This document shows positions 14,773 to 22,313 of a stretch of DNA of 24,869 nucleotides, one piece after another. Below the pieces are notes generated by a model, which did not search any database, was not told where the DNA came from, and saw nothing but the letters and a program-made list of their open reading frames with translations. The stretch is taken from positions 1 to 24,869 of the forward strand of contig CAMHBE010000001.1 of the NCBI GenBank assembly GCA_946183095.1, in the 5' to 3' direction. The translations under genes and the position numbers were made by a program. Numbering within the stretch: the stretch's first letter is position 1; each line of letters starts with the position of its first letter. Source of the DNA: an uncultured Clostridia bacterium (GTDB lineage Bacteria; Bacillota; Clostridia; Oscillospirales; Ruminococcaceae).

Positions 14773-15757
14773 ATATTTTCAGTCTTGTCCCTTTTTCTTC
14801 TTCTATCCTGAAACTGTAACCGAGTTCTTCGAGTTTCAGTTTATTTTCTCTTTTCTGTCCGACGACTTTGCTGATATTCGCTTTATCTGTGCGCACGATG
14901 AACCTGCTGCCGCCGCTTTTCCGCATCTCCCGCAGCATCTCGTTCAGGAATATCCTGCTCTCCGCGAGTTCCCGGAGCGCGGGATGATACACCCCGCCGA
15001 GCATCTTTTCCTCCACCTCTCTGCTTGCGTGCAGTCCCATTCGTATCACGGGTATTCCCGCTTCATCAAACATCGTCAGCAGTTGCGCGCACAGGTCTAT
15101 TGTCTCATCGGCGGTGAAAGTGCGGTATTCTCCCGACTTGTACAGTTCGCCGAGCTTTGTGCCTTCGAGTATCACCGTGGGGTAGATGCGCACCGTGTCG
15201 GCTTTCAGTTCAATGAACCTCTTTGCCGTTTCGATGCAGTATTCGGGCTTGTCGCCGTACAGTCCCGTCATCATCTGCAATCCCAGCGAGAACCCCCGCT
15301 GCTTTATCATTTCGGCGGCTCTCTCCACATCTCCGGGGGTATGCCCGCGTTCGTTGAGACGCAGCACATCGGCGTTCATGCTCTGTGCGCCGAGTTCCAC
15401 CGCCGTCATGCCGTACCGCTCCAGGATCTCCAGTATCCCGGCATTTATGAAGTCCGGTCTGGTTGAGCAGCGTATGCCGTTATAGACATCCGGTGCCGAC
15501 TTTACGAACTCACTTGCCGCTTCGAGCAGAGATATCATGTATGCACGGTCGATGCCGGTGAAGCTGCCGCCGAAAAAAGCTATCTCCGCGGTCATTTCCC
15601 GTTCACGCAGGTGCGGGAGCTGTTCCGCCAGTGTCTGCCGCACCTCGTCGGCAGTGGGAGCCTTCACGACCCCGCTGATAGAGCGCTGATCGCAGAAAGT
15701 GCAGCGGTGTGGGCAGCCGTTATGCGGCACGAACACCGAGATATTAGTTTGTTTCAT
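14753..15757 (-). CDS. Elp3-like radical SAM protein
   Basis: A 334-residue radical S-adenosylmethionine enzyme with the cluster motif CPHRCTFC (Cys15, Cys19, Cys22), then FFGGSFTGID, STRPD, VELGAQSM and GLQMMTGLYGD. These are the hallmarks of the short oxygen-independent-type/Elp3-like family. It lacks the acetyltransferase domain of full Elp3. Genes of this type sit between rnc and smc in many Clostridia, as here. The substrate is unproven; a role in RNA modification is an inference from similarity to Elp3. The start overlaps the end of rnc by 14 nt and the stop overlaps smc by 20 nt. Confidence 0.92.
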   Translation of the reverse strand: MKQTNISVFVPHNGCPHRCTFCDQRSISGVVKAPTADEVRQTLAEQLPHLREREMTAEIAFFGGSFTGIDRAYMISLLEAASEFVKSAPDVYNGIRCSTRPDFINAGILEILERYGMTAVELGAQSMNADVLRLNERGHTPGDVERAAEMIKQRGFSLGLQMMTGLYGDKPEYCIETAKRFIELKADTVRIYPTVILEGTKLGELYKSGEYRTFTADETIDLCAQLLTMFDEAGIPVIRMGLHASREVEEKMLGGVYHPALRELAESRIFLNEMLREMRKSGGSRFIVRTDKANISKVVGQKRENKLKLEELGYSFRIEEEKGTRLKIYALQNS

Positions 15758-16418
15758 AACCCATGAGCGACAGCGCTTCTTTTGCTGCTGCCTGTTCGGC
15801 TTCTTTCTTGCTGAGCCCCTTGCCCTTGCCTATGACCTGACCGTTGAGCAGGACATTCGCCATGAAGGTGCGTCTGTGAGCCGCGCCTGTTTCGCCGACT
15901 ATCGCGTATTCTATATGTTCTTCGGGGTTCTGCTGAATGACTTCCTGCAAGCTCGTCTTGTAGTCGCCGAGTATCAGCTTTTCGCTCGCGATGGTTTCCG
16001 CGGGCGGCATGAACCGCATGATGAACTTTTCCGCGTTTTTCAGTCCGCCGTCGAGGTATATCGCGGCGATGACGGCTTCAAACGCGTCCGCGAGTATGGA
16101 TTTTCTGTCGCGCCCGCCGGTATTTTCCTCGCCCTTGCCGAGTTTGATGAAGCTGCCGAGGTCGATGCGTTTCGCGAAGATGTACAGCGTATCTTCACAG
16201 ACGAGTTTTGCGCGTATCTTCGTGAGCCTGCCCTCCGGTACGTCCAGCAGCAGGAACAGATATTTTGCTACAACGACGGAAAGGACGCTGTCGCCGAGAA
16301 ATTCGAGACGTTCATTGCTGTTGTGCTTGCCGTTGACGTAAGACGAATGGGTGAGCGCTTCTTCGAGGTAATTTATATTTTTGAACGTGTAGTTCAGATT
16401 TTTTTCAATATCGGTCAC
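15744..16418 (-). CDS. rnc: Ribonuclease III
   Basis: RNase III cuts double-stranded RNA and processes the rRNA precursor. The 224-residue protein has an N-terminal endonuclease domain with the signature NERLEFLGDSVL at about residues 35-46 and the second acidic cluster in ADAFEAVIAAIYLDGG (around 110-125). A C-terminal double-stranded RNA-binding domain starts near DYKTSLQEVIQQ and ends GKGKGLSKKEAEQAAAKEAL. It begins with GTG, and this codon overlaps the plsX stop as GTGA. That implies translational coupling to fatty acid/phospholipid synthesis. The gene usually lies after acpP; here no acpP is present between plsX and rnc. Confidence 0.98.
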   Translation of the reverse strand: MTDIEKNLNYTFKNINYLEEALTHSSYVNGKHNSNERLEFLGDSVLSVVVAKYLFLLLDVPEGRLTKIRAKLVCEDTLYIFAKRIDLGSFIKLGKGEENTGGRDRKSILADAFEAVIAAIYLDGGLKNAEKFIMRFMPPAETIASEKLILGDYKTSLQEVIQQNPEEHIEYAIVGETGAAHRRTFMANVLLNGQVIGKGKGLSKKEAEQAAAKEALSLMGYETN

Positions 16419-17434
16419 TTGTCCGATTCTCCTTTGTTTTTTGCAGCTATCTCCGCGAGTGCTCCCGCGATAACGGAGTTCACGTCATGCCGTGCGAAGC
16501 TCTCCGCCTGCCATATAGCCTGTCTGAAAGCGAGTGCGTCGCTGCTGCCGTGAGCCTTGAACACCGGTTTTGCGGAGCCGAGCAGCGGTGAGCCGCCCAC
16601 TTCGCGGTAATCCATCTGCTTAGATATTTTCTTGATGCCCTTCATTGAGAAAAGAGCGCCGACTTTGGCGATACCGCTGCCGAAAATAGTTTCTTTGAGG
16701 GCGGTCTTCATGAATTTACCCATACCCTCGACGGCTTTCAGATAGACGTTGCCGGTAAATCCGTCGGTGACGACCACATCCACCGCTCCGAGGGGAACAT
16801 CGCGTCCCTCAACGTTGCCGATGAAGTTGAGACCGGAGTTTTTCAGCAGTTCATACGCCCCGTGTTCGAGTTCTCTGCCTTTTTCCTCCTCTGCGCCGAC
16901 GTTGAGAAGTCCCACGCGGGGAGCCTTGACGCGCATGAGTTTTTCCATGTATATAGAGCCCATTACCGCGAATTGCAGCAGCATTTCCGGGCGGCATTCG
17001 AGGTTAGCGCCGCCGTCGAGCAGCAGGTAGTGGTTGGAGGAGCTGGGCATTATAGGTGCGAGTGCGGGACGCTTGACGCCCTTCAGTCTTCCCGTGACCA
17101 TAGTGCCGCCCACGACGATAGCCGCTGTACTTCCCGCGCTTACGAATGCGTCGGCCTTGCCCTCGTTCACAAGCCCGAACGCCCTGCCCATCGAGCAGTT
17201 GGCTTTAGCCTTGCGGATATCCATGGGGTTGTCCTCGATAAGTATGACACCGTCGGCATCTTCCACGGTTATCTTGTCTGATGCGACACCGAGCGCGGTC
17301 ATCCTCTCGTGTATCTTCTTCTCGTCCCCGACGAGTATCACCTCGACGGATTCTTTCTTTACGGCAGCCGCCGCGCCTTTTATCACTTCGTCCGGTGCAT
17401 TGTCGCCGCCGAACGCGTCTATCGCTATCTTCAT
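16415..17434 (-). CDS. plsX: Phosphate acyltransferase PlsX
   Basis: PlsX transfers acyl groups from acyl carrier protein to phosphate, giving the acyl-phosphate donor for phosphatidic acid synthesis. The 339-residue protein begins MKIAIDAFGGDNAPDEVIKG and contains VSAGSTAAIVVGGT, the LDGGANLECRPEMLLQFAVMG segment, GLLNVGAEEEKG and DGFTGNVYLKAVEG, all characteristic. The start at 17434 follows AAAGGAG; an in-frame upstream start at 17524 would translate the intergenic repeat and is rejected. Downstream is rnc with a 4-nt overlap. The family 2 repeat lies 20 nt upstream of the start codon. Confidence 0.97.
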   Translation of the reverse strand: MKIAIDAFGGDNAPDEVIKGAAAAVKKESVEVILVGDEKKIHERMTALGVASDKITVEDADGVILIEDNPMDIRKAKANCSMGRAFGLVNEGKADAFVSAGSTAAIVVGGTMVTGRLKGVKRPALAPIMPSSSNHYLLLDGGANLECRPEMLLQFAVMGSIYMEKLMRVKAPRVGLLNVGAEEEKGRELEHGAYELLKNSGLNFIGNVEGRDVPLGAVDVVVTDGFTGNVYLKAVEGMGKFMKTALKETIFGSGIAKVGALFSMKGIKKISKQMDYREVGGSPLLGSAKPVFKAHGSSDALAFRQAIWQAESFARHDVNSVIAGALAEIAAKNKGESDK

Positions 17435-17453
17435 AGTTGTACTCCTTTCCAGA

Positions 17454-17557
17454 GGTCGCTGCCGCTTGAGACGGCGCATACGCGCATGAGGAAGAGGCGC
17501 TGCCTCTCCCTCAAACTCCCTCACCGGTTCCTTTGGACGCCAAAGGAACCGAAAGCG
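17454..17557 (-). repeat. Structured intergenic repeat, family 2, copy 2
   Basis: In reverse orientation this 104-bp block matches 11057-11199: same order of a CGCTTTCG start, a 12-bp hairpin (loop ACG on the plus strand), GGGAGTTTGAGGG, a second hairpin with loop AGC, the CATGCGCGTATGCGC module and an end AGCGGCAGCGACC. Stem positions differ from copy 1 by paired substitutions. It lies directly upstream of the plsX ribosome site, so it should be transcribed in the plsX leader. Confidence 0.8.
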
Positions 17558-17659
17558 TTGAGTATGTATTTATAGTCTGGTTTCCTTTAATAAACCTTAC
17601 CTTATTATCAGTCAGCACTGCCCGATGTTCGGAGCAGCTGCAATATATAACATCAGTCG
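17558..17659. other. plsX-trmFO spacer, possible plsX promoter
   Basis: Together with the two repeats this fills the 313-nt gap between plsX and trmFO. A TATAAA box lies on the minus strand near 17570-17575, but no good -35 box sits 17 nt from it. No other gene or RNA was seen. Confidence 0.3.
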
Positions 17660-17749
17660 GGTGCAGCGTCACGCTGCCGCCGGGTCTCGGGGCGGCGCAA
17701 GCCCCGAGCGGGTTTGGGCAGAGCCCATGCGCGAATGCGCCGCTGCACT
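17660..17749. repeat. Dispersed intergenic element, family 1, copy B
   Basis: A 90-bp element bounded by GGTGCAGCG (17660-17668) and CGCTGCACT (17741-17749). Its ends match copy A at 1279-1418 (GGTGCAGCGT...GCTGCCGC at the left; GCGCGAA-T/C-GCGCCGCTGCAC at the right), while the interior is shorter and different. Its right end overlaps the stop codon of trmFO. Confidence 0.6.
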
Positions 17750-19031
17750 ACACTATCTCTCTCAGTGCTTCTATGCCGCGTGCCGCTATAGCCGCGTATC
17801 TCTCCTGCTTGCCTTTGATCTGCTCTGTGAGCGGGGGCAGGATCCCCATGTTCGCGCCCATTGGCTGGAAGTTCTCGTTCGGTGTGCTGATATGGCGCGA
17901 CAGTGCGCCGAGCATACACGTCGGCGGGAGCTGCAAGGGAGGTTGTCCCTGCAATGAACGGGTTATGTTGATGCCCGCTGCAATGCCGCTTGCGGCGCTC
18001 TCGGTGTAGCCCTCCACACCGGTCATCTGCCCTGCGAAGTAGATATTGCTGCTGCCTTTCAGCATGAATGAGCTGTCAAGCAGGGCTGGGGAGTTCAGAA
18101 ACGTGTTGCGGTGCATCACGCCGTAGCGCATGAACTCCGCGTTCTCCAGTCCCGGTATCATACCGAAGACCCGCTTCTGTTCGCCGAATTTCAGGTTCGT
18201 CTGAAATCCCACGATGTTGTAGAGCGTACCCTCGCGGTTCTCCTTGCGAAGCTGTACCGCAGCGTATGGGCGATGCCCCGTGCGCGGGTCGGTGAGCCCC
18301 ACAGGCTTCATACAGCCGTATCTGACACTGTCCGCGCCGCGCTTTGCAAGCACCTCGACAGGCATACAGCCTTCATACACGGTGAGGTCTTCAAACTCGT
18401 GCAGCGGCGCTGTCCCGGCGGTTATAAGCGCGTTGTAGAACGCTTCGTATTCCTCTTTGGTGAACGGGCAGTTGATGTAATCCGCGCCGCCCTTGTCGTA
18501 GCGTGACGCGAAGAATGCCTTCTCCATGTCTATGCTGTCGGCGGTGACTATCGGGGCTGCCGCATCGTAGAAGCTGAGCGCTTTGCCGAGCTTCCCGTAT
18601 ATGACATCCGCAAAACTGTCGCTGGTAAGCGGACCAGTCGCGATGATCGTATCCTTTTCGGGGAATTCCGTGACCTCCCGCTCTATGACGGTGATGTGCG
18701 GGTGGGAGCGTATAGCGTTTGTGATATAGTCCGAAAAGTCTGTGCGGTTCACGGCAAGCGCGCCTCCCGCTTCGACTGCCGTCTCGGCTGCGGCGCGCAT
18801 GGTGAGCGAACCTAAAATGCGCATCTCTTCTTTGAGCATACCTGCTGCACTGTCGATGCGGGCAGCTTTCAGCGAATTGCTGCAAACGAGTTCGGCAAAG
18901 CCGCTGTAACGGTGAGCGGGGGACATCTTCGCCGGCTTCATCTCGTAAAGCGTCACGTCCGCACCGCGGTTTGCGGCTGCCCACGCGGCTTCACAGCCCG
19001 CAAGTCCCGCGCCGATAACGTTTATCGTCAT
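17748..19031 (-). CDS. trmFO: tRNA (uracil-54) methyltransferase TrmFO (folate/FAD-dependent)
   Basis: TrmFO makes ribothymidine at position 54 of tRNA with methylenetetrahydrofolate as carbon donor and reduced FAD. The 427-residue protein opens with the FAD-binding VIGAGLAGCEAAW motif, and has LVCSNSLKA with Cys50 and VYEGCMPVE with Cys222. These two cysteines correspond to the catalytic pair studied in the Bacillus enzyme. KPVGLTDPRTGHRPYAAVQLR and GQMTGVEGYTESAASGI are also characteristic. The start overlaps the topA stop as ATGA, the standard topA-trmFO arrangement of Firmicutes. The stop codon TAG shares its bases with the end of a dispersed repeat, so the last residues may have been reset by that element. 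Confidence 0.97.
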   Translation of the reverse strand: MTINVIGAGLAGCEAAWAAANRGADVTLYEMKPAKMSPAHRYSGFAELVCSNSLKAARIDSAAGMLKEEMRILGSLTMRAAAETAVEAGGALAVNRTDFSDYITNAIRSHPHITVIEREVTEFPEKDTIIATGPLTSDSFADVIYGKLGKALSFYDAAAPIVTADSIDMEKAFFASRYDKGGADYINCPFTKEEYEAFYNALITAGTAPLHEFEDLTVYEGCMPVEVLAKRGADSVRYGCMKPVGLTDPRTGHRPYAAVQLRKENREGTLYNIVGFQTNLKFGEQKRVFGMIPGLENAEFMRYGVMHRNTFLNSPALLDSSFMLKGSSNIYFAGQMTGVEGYTESAASGIAAGINITRSLQGQPPLQLPPTCMLGALSRHISTPNENFQPMGANMGILPPLTEQIKGKQERYAAIAARGIEALREIV

Positions 19032-21115
19032 TCCTTGTCCGCAGCCTCCGCTTCATAGCCGCAGCCTTCCTTCGCGCAATAAACCTTGCCTTTCTTGCCG
19101 GCTTTCTTGAAGAGCGTTGCGCCGCACTTCGGGCAAAGGTCGGGAACGGGCGTGTCCCACGTCATATATCCGCAGTTCTGATAATCCTCGCAGCCGAAGA
19201 AAGGCTTGCCCTTTTTGGATTTTCTCGCCAGCATCTTCTTGCCGCATTTCGGGCAGTTTCCGCCTGTTTCAGTAACTATCTTGCGCGTGTTCTTGCATTC
19301 CGGGAATCCCTCGCATCCGAGGAACTTTCCGTAAGGTCCTATCTTTATGACCATGTGCCTTCCGCACTTCTCGCATATGATATCGGTCGGCTCGTTTGGT
19401 ACTTTCACGCGCTTGCCTTCCATATCGCTCTCCGCTTTTTCGAGCGTGGTCGCAAAATCGCCGTAGAAGTCTTTCAGGACATCGTACCACTCTTCCTTGC
19501 CTTCCTCGACTTTATCGAGGTTGCCCTCCATCTGCGCGGTGAACTTCGTATCGACTATCTTCTCGAAATGGTCTTTCAGCAGGTCGGTGATCACATCGCC
19601 GAGGGGGGTGGGTTTGAGCTGTTTCTGTTCGCGCTCGACGTAATGGCGGTCGAGTATGGTCGTAATGGTCGGCGCGTAGGTCGAAGGTCTGCCGATACCG
19701 TTTTCTTCGAGCGCTTTTATCAGGCTCGCTTCGGTGTAGCGCGGAGGCGGCTGGGTGAAATGCTGGTTGCCGAGCAGCGATACCACCGAGAGCTTCTCGT
19801 CTTTGTTCAGCTTCGGTATCGCGCCGCCCTCCTCGGAACTGCTGTCGGTGCTTTCCTCATACAGTCTTGTGAAACCGTCGAATTTCACGGTGAAGCCGGT
19901 GGTCTTGAACAGGCAGTTGCCTGCGGTTATATCTATAACGGCGGAGTCCAGCAGCGCGTTCTCCATCTGGCTCGCCATGAAGCGCTCCCATATCAGCTTG
20001 TACAGCTTGAACTGGTCGGATGTGAGGCTCGACTTTATCTCTTCGGGGGTAATGTCTATCGTTGACGGGCGTATCGCCTCGTGTGCGTCCTGTGCGTTGC
20101 TGCGGGATTTGTACACTCTCGGTTTTGCGGGAACATACTCGTCGCCGAACCGCGACCGTATCATATCCGCAGCGGCTTTCTGCGCTTCCTCGGAGATACG
20201 CAGGCTGTCGGTTCTCATATATGTTATCAGACCGACTGCGCCGCGCCCTTCCAGTTCGATACCTTCATACAGTTCCTGCGCCGTCTTCATCGTTCTTCTC
20301 GCGTTGAAAGAAAGGCGGCGGGACGCTTCCTGCTGGAGGGTCGAGGTAGTGAACGGCGGAGCGGGCTGCTTTTTGCGGACGGATTTTTTTATCGCAGAAA
20401 CGATGAAATCCTTGTCTTTCAGATAGCCGAGTATCTTGTCTGTTTCTTCCTTTGTTTTCAGCTCGGCTTTCTTGCCGTCTATCTCGGTCAGCTTTGACGG
20501 GAACTGCTTTCGTGATGCGCTGCCGTGGAGTTTCGCGTCTATCGTCCAGTATTCCTCGCTCTTGAAAGCCTTTATCTCGTTCTCTCTGTCAACTATCAGC
20601 CTTACGGCGACCGACTGCACGCGGCCTGCGGAAAGTCCTCTGCGCACCTTTTTCCACAGGAACGGCGAGAGCTTGTAGCCCACTATCCTGTCGAGGATGC
20701 GTCTTGCCTGCTGTGCGTTGACGAGATCCATGTCAATGCTCCGCGGAGCCGCCATACCGTTCTGTATGCCGGTCTTTGTTATCTCGCTGAACGTCACTCT
20801 TATCGGCTTGCTGCCGTCGAGATCGAGAACGTGGGCGAGATGCCACGATATCGCTTCACCTTCGCGGTCCGGGTCGGTCGCGAGATATACGGTATCGGAC
20901 TTTGCCGCCTGTGAGCGCAGTTCCTTTATCAGTGCGGATTTTTCACGCTTGTTCTCGTACATCGGCTCGAAGTTGTGTTCGATATCCACACCGAGCTTCG
21001 ATTTCGGCAGGTCGCGGATGTGACCGACCGACGCTACCACCTCGAAGTTTTTTCCGAGGTACTTTTTGATCGTTTTCGCCTTTGCCGGCGACTCAACTAT
21101 AACTAAATCGGACAA
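19028..21115 (-). CDS. topA: DNA topoisomerase I
   Basis: A type IA topoisomerase that relaxes negative supercoils. With the TTG start at 21115 it has 695 residues and begins MSDLVIVESPAKAKTIKKYL, the usual N-terminus. The Toprim domain shows Glu8 and DPDREGE near 81. The active-site tyrosine is Tyr299 in ITYMRTDSLRI. Three C-terminal zinc fingers start at about residue 581 (CEKC...C, CPKC...C, CPKC...C) and a short acidic tail ends the protein. The start is chosen for the N-terminal match and a GAGAGG site 9 nt upstream; a TTG three codons earlier touches that site. It overlaps trmFO by 4 nt and lies 51 nt after the PF20097 gene. Confidence 0.97.
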   Translation of the reverse strand: MSDLVIVESPAKAKTIKKYLGKNFEVVASVGHIRDLPKSKLGVDIEHNFEPMYENKREKSALIKELRSQAAKSDTVYLATDPDREGEAISWHLAHVLDLDGSKPIRVTFSEITKTGIQNGMAAPRSIDMDLVNAQQARRILDRIVGYKLSPFLWKKVRRGLSAGRVQSVAVRLIVDRENEIKAFKSEEYWTIDAKLHGSASRKQFPSKLTEIDGKKAELKTKEETDKILGYLKDKDFIVSAIKKSVRKKQPAPPFTTSTLQQEASRRLSFNARRTMKTAQELYEGIELEGRGAVGLITYMRTDSLRISEEAQKAAADMIRSRFGDEYVPAKPRVYKSRSNAQDAHEAIRPSTIDITPEEIKSSLTSDQFKLYKLIWERFMASQMENALLDSAVIDITAGNCLFKTTGFTVKFDGFTRLYEESTDSSSEEGGAIPKLNKDEKLSVVSLLGNQHFTQPPPRYTEASLIKALEENGIGRPSTYAPTITTILDRHYVEREQKQLKPTPLGDVITDLLKDHFEKIVDTKFTAQMEGNLDKVEEGKEEWYDVLKDFYGDFATTLEKAESDMEGKRVKVPNEPTDIICEKCGRHMVIKIGPYGKFLGCEGFPECKNTRKIVTETGGNCPKCGKKMLARKSKKGKPFFGCEDYQNCGYMTWDTPVPDLCPKCGATLFKKAGKKGKVYCAKEGCGYEAEAADKE

Positions 21116-21166
21116 AATCAACAACCTCTCGTAAAAAATTAAGAATTTTTGGTGCCGCGTAACGGC

Positions 21167-21433
21167 TCACTGCTTTATATCCGTGTCGAATATCATCTTT
21201 TTGCAGGATCCGCAGTAGTACGCGTCTATGGTGAATGCTGCGAGCGTGTGTTTTGCGGCGGTCACAGCGCCTATACTGAGAAACCGGTCGAACCAGCCTG
21301 TTTTCTTCTCGCCCGGCTTGAATGTAACAGCGCTCCTGCCGTCACCCGACAGTATCCCTTTCTGCATCTCCTGCCCGCAGTACGGACATTCCGCAGCGTT
21401 AATCCCGGATACTGTTTCCGAAACATCAGTCAT
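21167..21433 (-). CDS. PF20097-type zinc-ribbon protein
   Basis: An 88-residue protein with two cysteine pairs, Cys16/Cys19 (CPYCGQEMQKG) and Cys74/Cys77 (YYCGSCKKM), on either side of a mostly polar middle with a tryptophan (GWFDRF). The pattern matches the small Firmicutes family PF20097: an N-terminal CPYCGxEMxxG and a C-terminal YYCxxCxK. It probably binds one zinc. The biological role is unknown. The start codon overlaps the end of the trmH-like gene by 8 nt, so both should be translated together. Confidence 0.8.
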   Translation of the reverse strand: MTDVSETVSGINAAECPYCGQEMQKGILSGDGRSAVTFKPGEKKTGWFDRFLSIGAVTAAKHTLAAFTIDAYYCGSCKKMIFDTDIKQ

Positions 21434-22220
21434 GATAGTTTGCCTTTCTCATCTCATTGCAGAATATCGCCGCAGCTATCGCGGCATTGAGCGACTCCGC
21501 GTTTTCTATGGGGATGTATATGCGGTTTCCCGCCGCGCTTATGACTTCCGACGAAACGCCGTTGCCCTCGTTGCCGATAACTACTGCGCATTTTTCGGGC
21601 AATTTCACCTCGTCGATGCTTTTAGCCTCCCTGTCGGGCATTGCCGCAAAGACCGCGTACCCCTCCGCCTGAAGTCCCGCGATGAAGCAGGGCAGGGGAG
21701 TTACCGCGAACGGGAGCCTGAACAGACTGCCCATAGCGCCTCGCACTACCTTCGGGGAATACACATCCGCGCAGTCGGGCGAGAGCACAAGTCCGCTGAT
21801 GCCCAGCGCGTCGCACGTTCTTATGATCGTACCGACGTTTCCGGCATCCTGCAAACCGTCGAGCAGGATAAATCTCCCGTTGTCTATTTTACTCATTTCG
21901 CGGGATTTGTCAAGCATTTTCGCCGTGAGGAATATCCCCTGAGGTGTTTTTGTGTCGGAAATATACTCCCCGAGCTCGTCCGTTATCACGGTAACTTCCG
22001 TTACGGCGCCGATCTCGCTTACCGCGTCGGGGTATTTGCGAAGTGCGGTTTCCGTAACGAACGCCGTGGTCATTTCCAGACCCGCCCGCACCGCTTCTGT
22101 GCAGAGCTTTGCTCCCTCTATGTTGAAGCACCCTTCACGCGCCCGTGCCTTTCTGTCGCGGTCAAGTTCGCGGTAAAGTGCTATCGCGGGATTTTTTCTT
22201 GATGATAATACAGTTGACAT
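21426..22220 (-). CDS. TrmH/SpoU family RNA 2'-O-methyltransferase
   Basis: A 264-residue SPOUT-class methyltransferase that likely modifies a ribose in rRNA or tRNA. The N-terminal substrate-binding domain covers about residues 1-100 (SSRKNPAIALYREL, then GCFNIEGAKLCTEAV). The catalytic domain has motif 1 DAGNVGTIIRT, motif 2 VVIGNEGNGVS and motif 3 IPIENAESLNAAIAAAI, which form the trefoil-knot SAM site. The start at 22220 is the natural N-terminus; a longer frame would run through the promoter. The ribosome site is weak. The gene heads the run to PF20097, topA and trmFO and is divergent from the orphan plus-strand gene. The target nucleotide cannot be told from sequence. Confidence 0.94.
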   Translation of the reverse strand: MSTVLSSRKNPAIALYRELDRDRKARAREGCFNIEGAKLCTEAVRAGLEMTTAFVTETALRKYPDAVSEIGAVTEVTVITDELGEYISDTKTPQGIFLTAKMLDKSREMSKIDNGRFILLDGLQDAGNVGTIIRTCDALGISGLVLSPDCADVYSPKVVRGAMGSLFRLPFAVTPLPCFIAGLQAEGYAVFAAMPDREAKSIDEVKLPEKCAVVIGNEGNGVSSEVISAAGNRIYIPIENAESLNAAIAAAIFCNEMRKANYHD

Positions 22221-22242
22221 TATTAGATGATTATGATAAAAT
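22214..22242 (+). promoter_or_regulatory. Plus-strand sigma-A promoter for the orphan membrane gene
   Basis: TTGACA (22214-22219), 17 nt, then TAAAAT (22237-22242): near-perfect spacing and boxes. The -35 box lies on top of the trmH-like start codon (22218-22220). The resulting leader for the gene at 22314 would be about 65 nt. Confidence 0.8.
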
Positions 22243-22245
22243 ACA

Positions 22246-22276
22246 ATTATACCGGTGGGGCGGCGCATACGCGTCA
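22246..22276 (-). promoter_or_regulatory. Minus-strand promoter of the trmH-like gene
   Basis: A perfect TATAAT box lies on the minus strand at 22246-22251, 25 nt upstream of the methyltransferase start. The best -35 candidate is a weak TGACGC around 22271-22276 with 19-nt spacing, so the -10 is convincing and the -35 is not. Confidence 0.6.
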
Positions 22277-22313
22277 GACCCGCACCGCTGTGAATGTTTT
22301 ATGGGGTGATACA

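Noticed and set aside
17435..17524. N-terminal extension of PlsX (residues beginning MREFEGEAAPLPHARM)
   Set aside because: This is translation of the family 2 repeat; a similar peptide appears when copy 1 is translated. The true start with its ribosome site is at 17434.
21130..21166. Terminator between the PF20097 gene and topA
   Set aside because: The GCCG/CGGC stem has a bulge and is followed by CCAAAAATT, not a T run.
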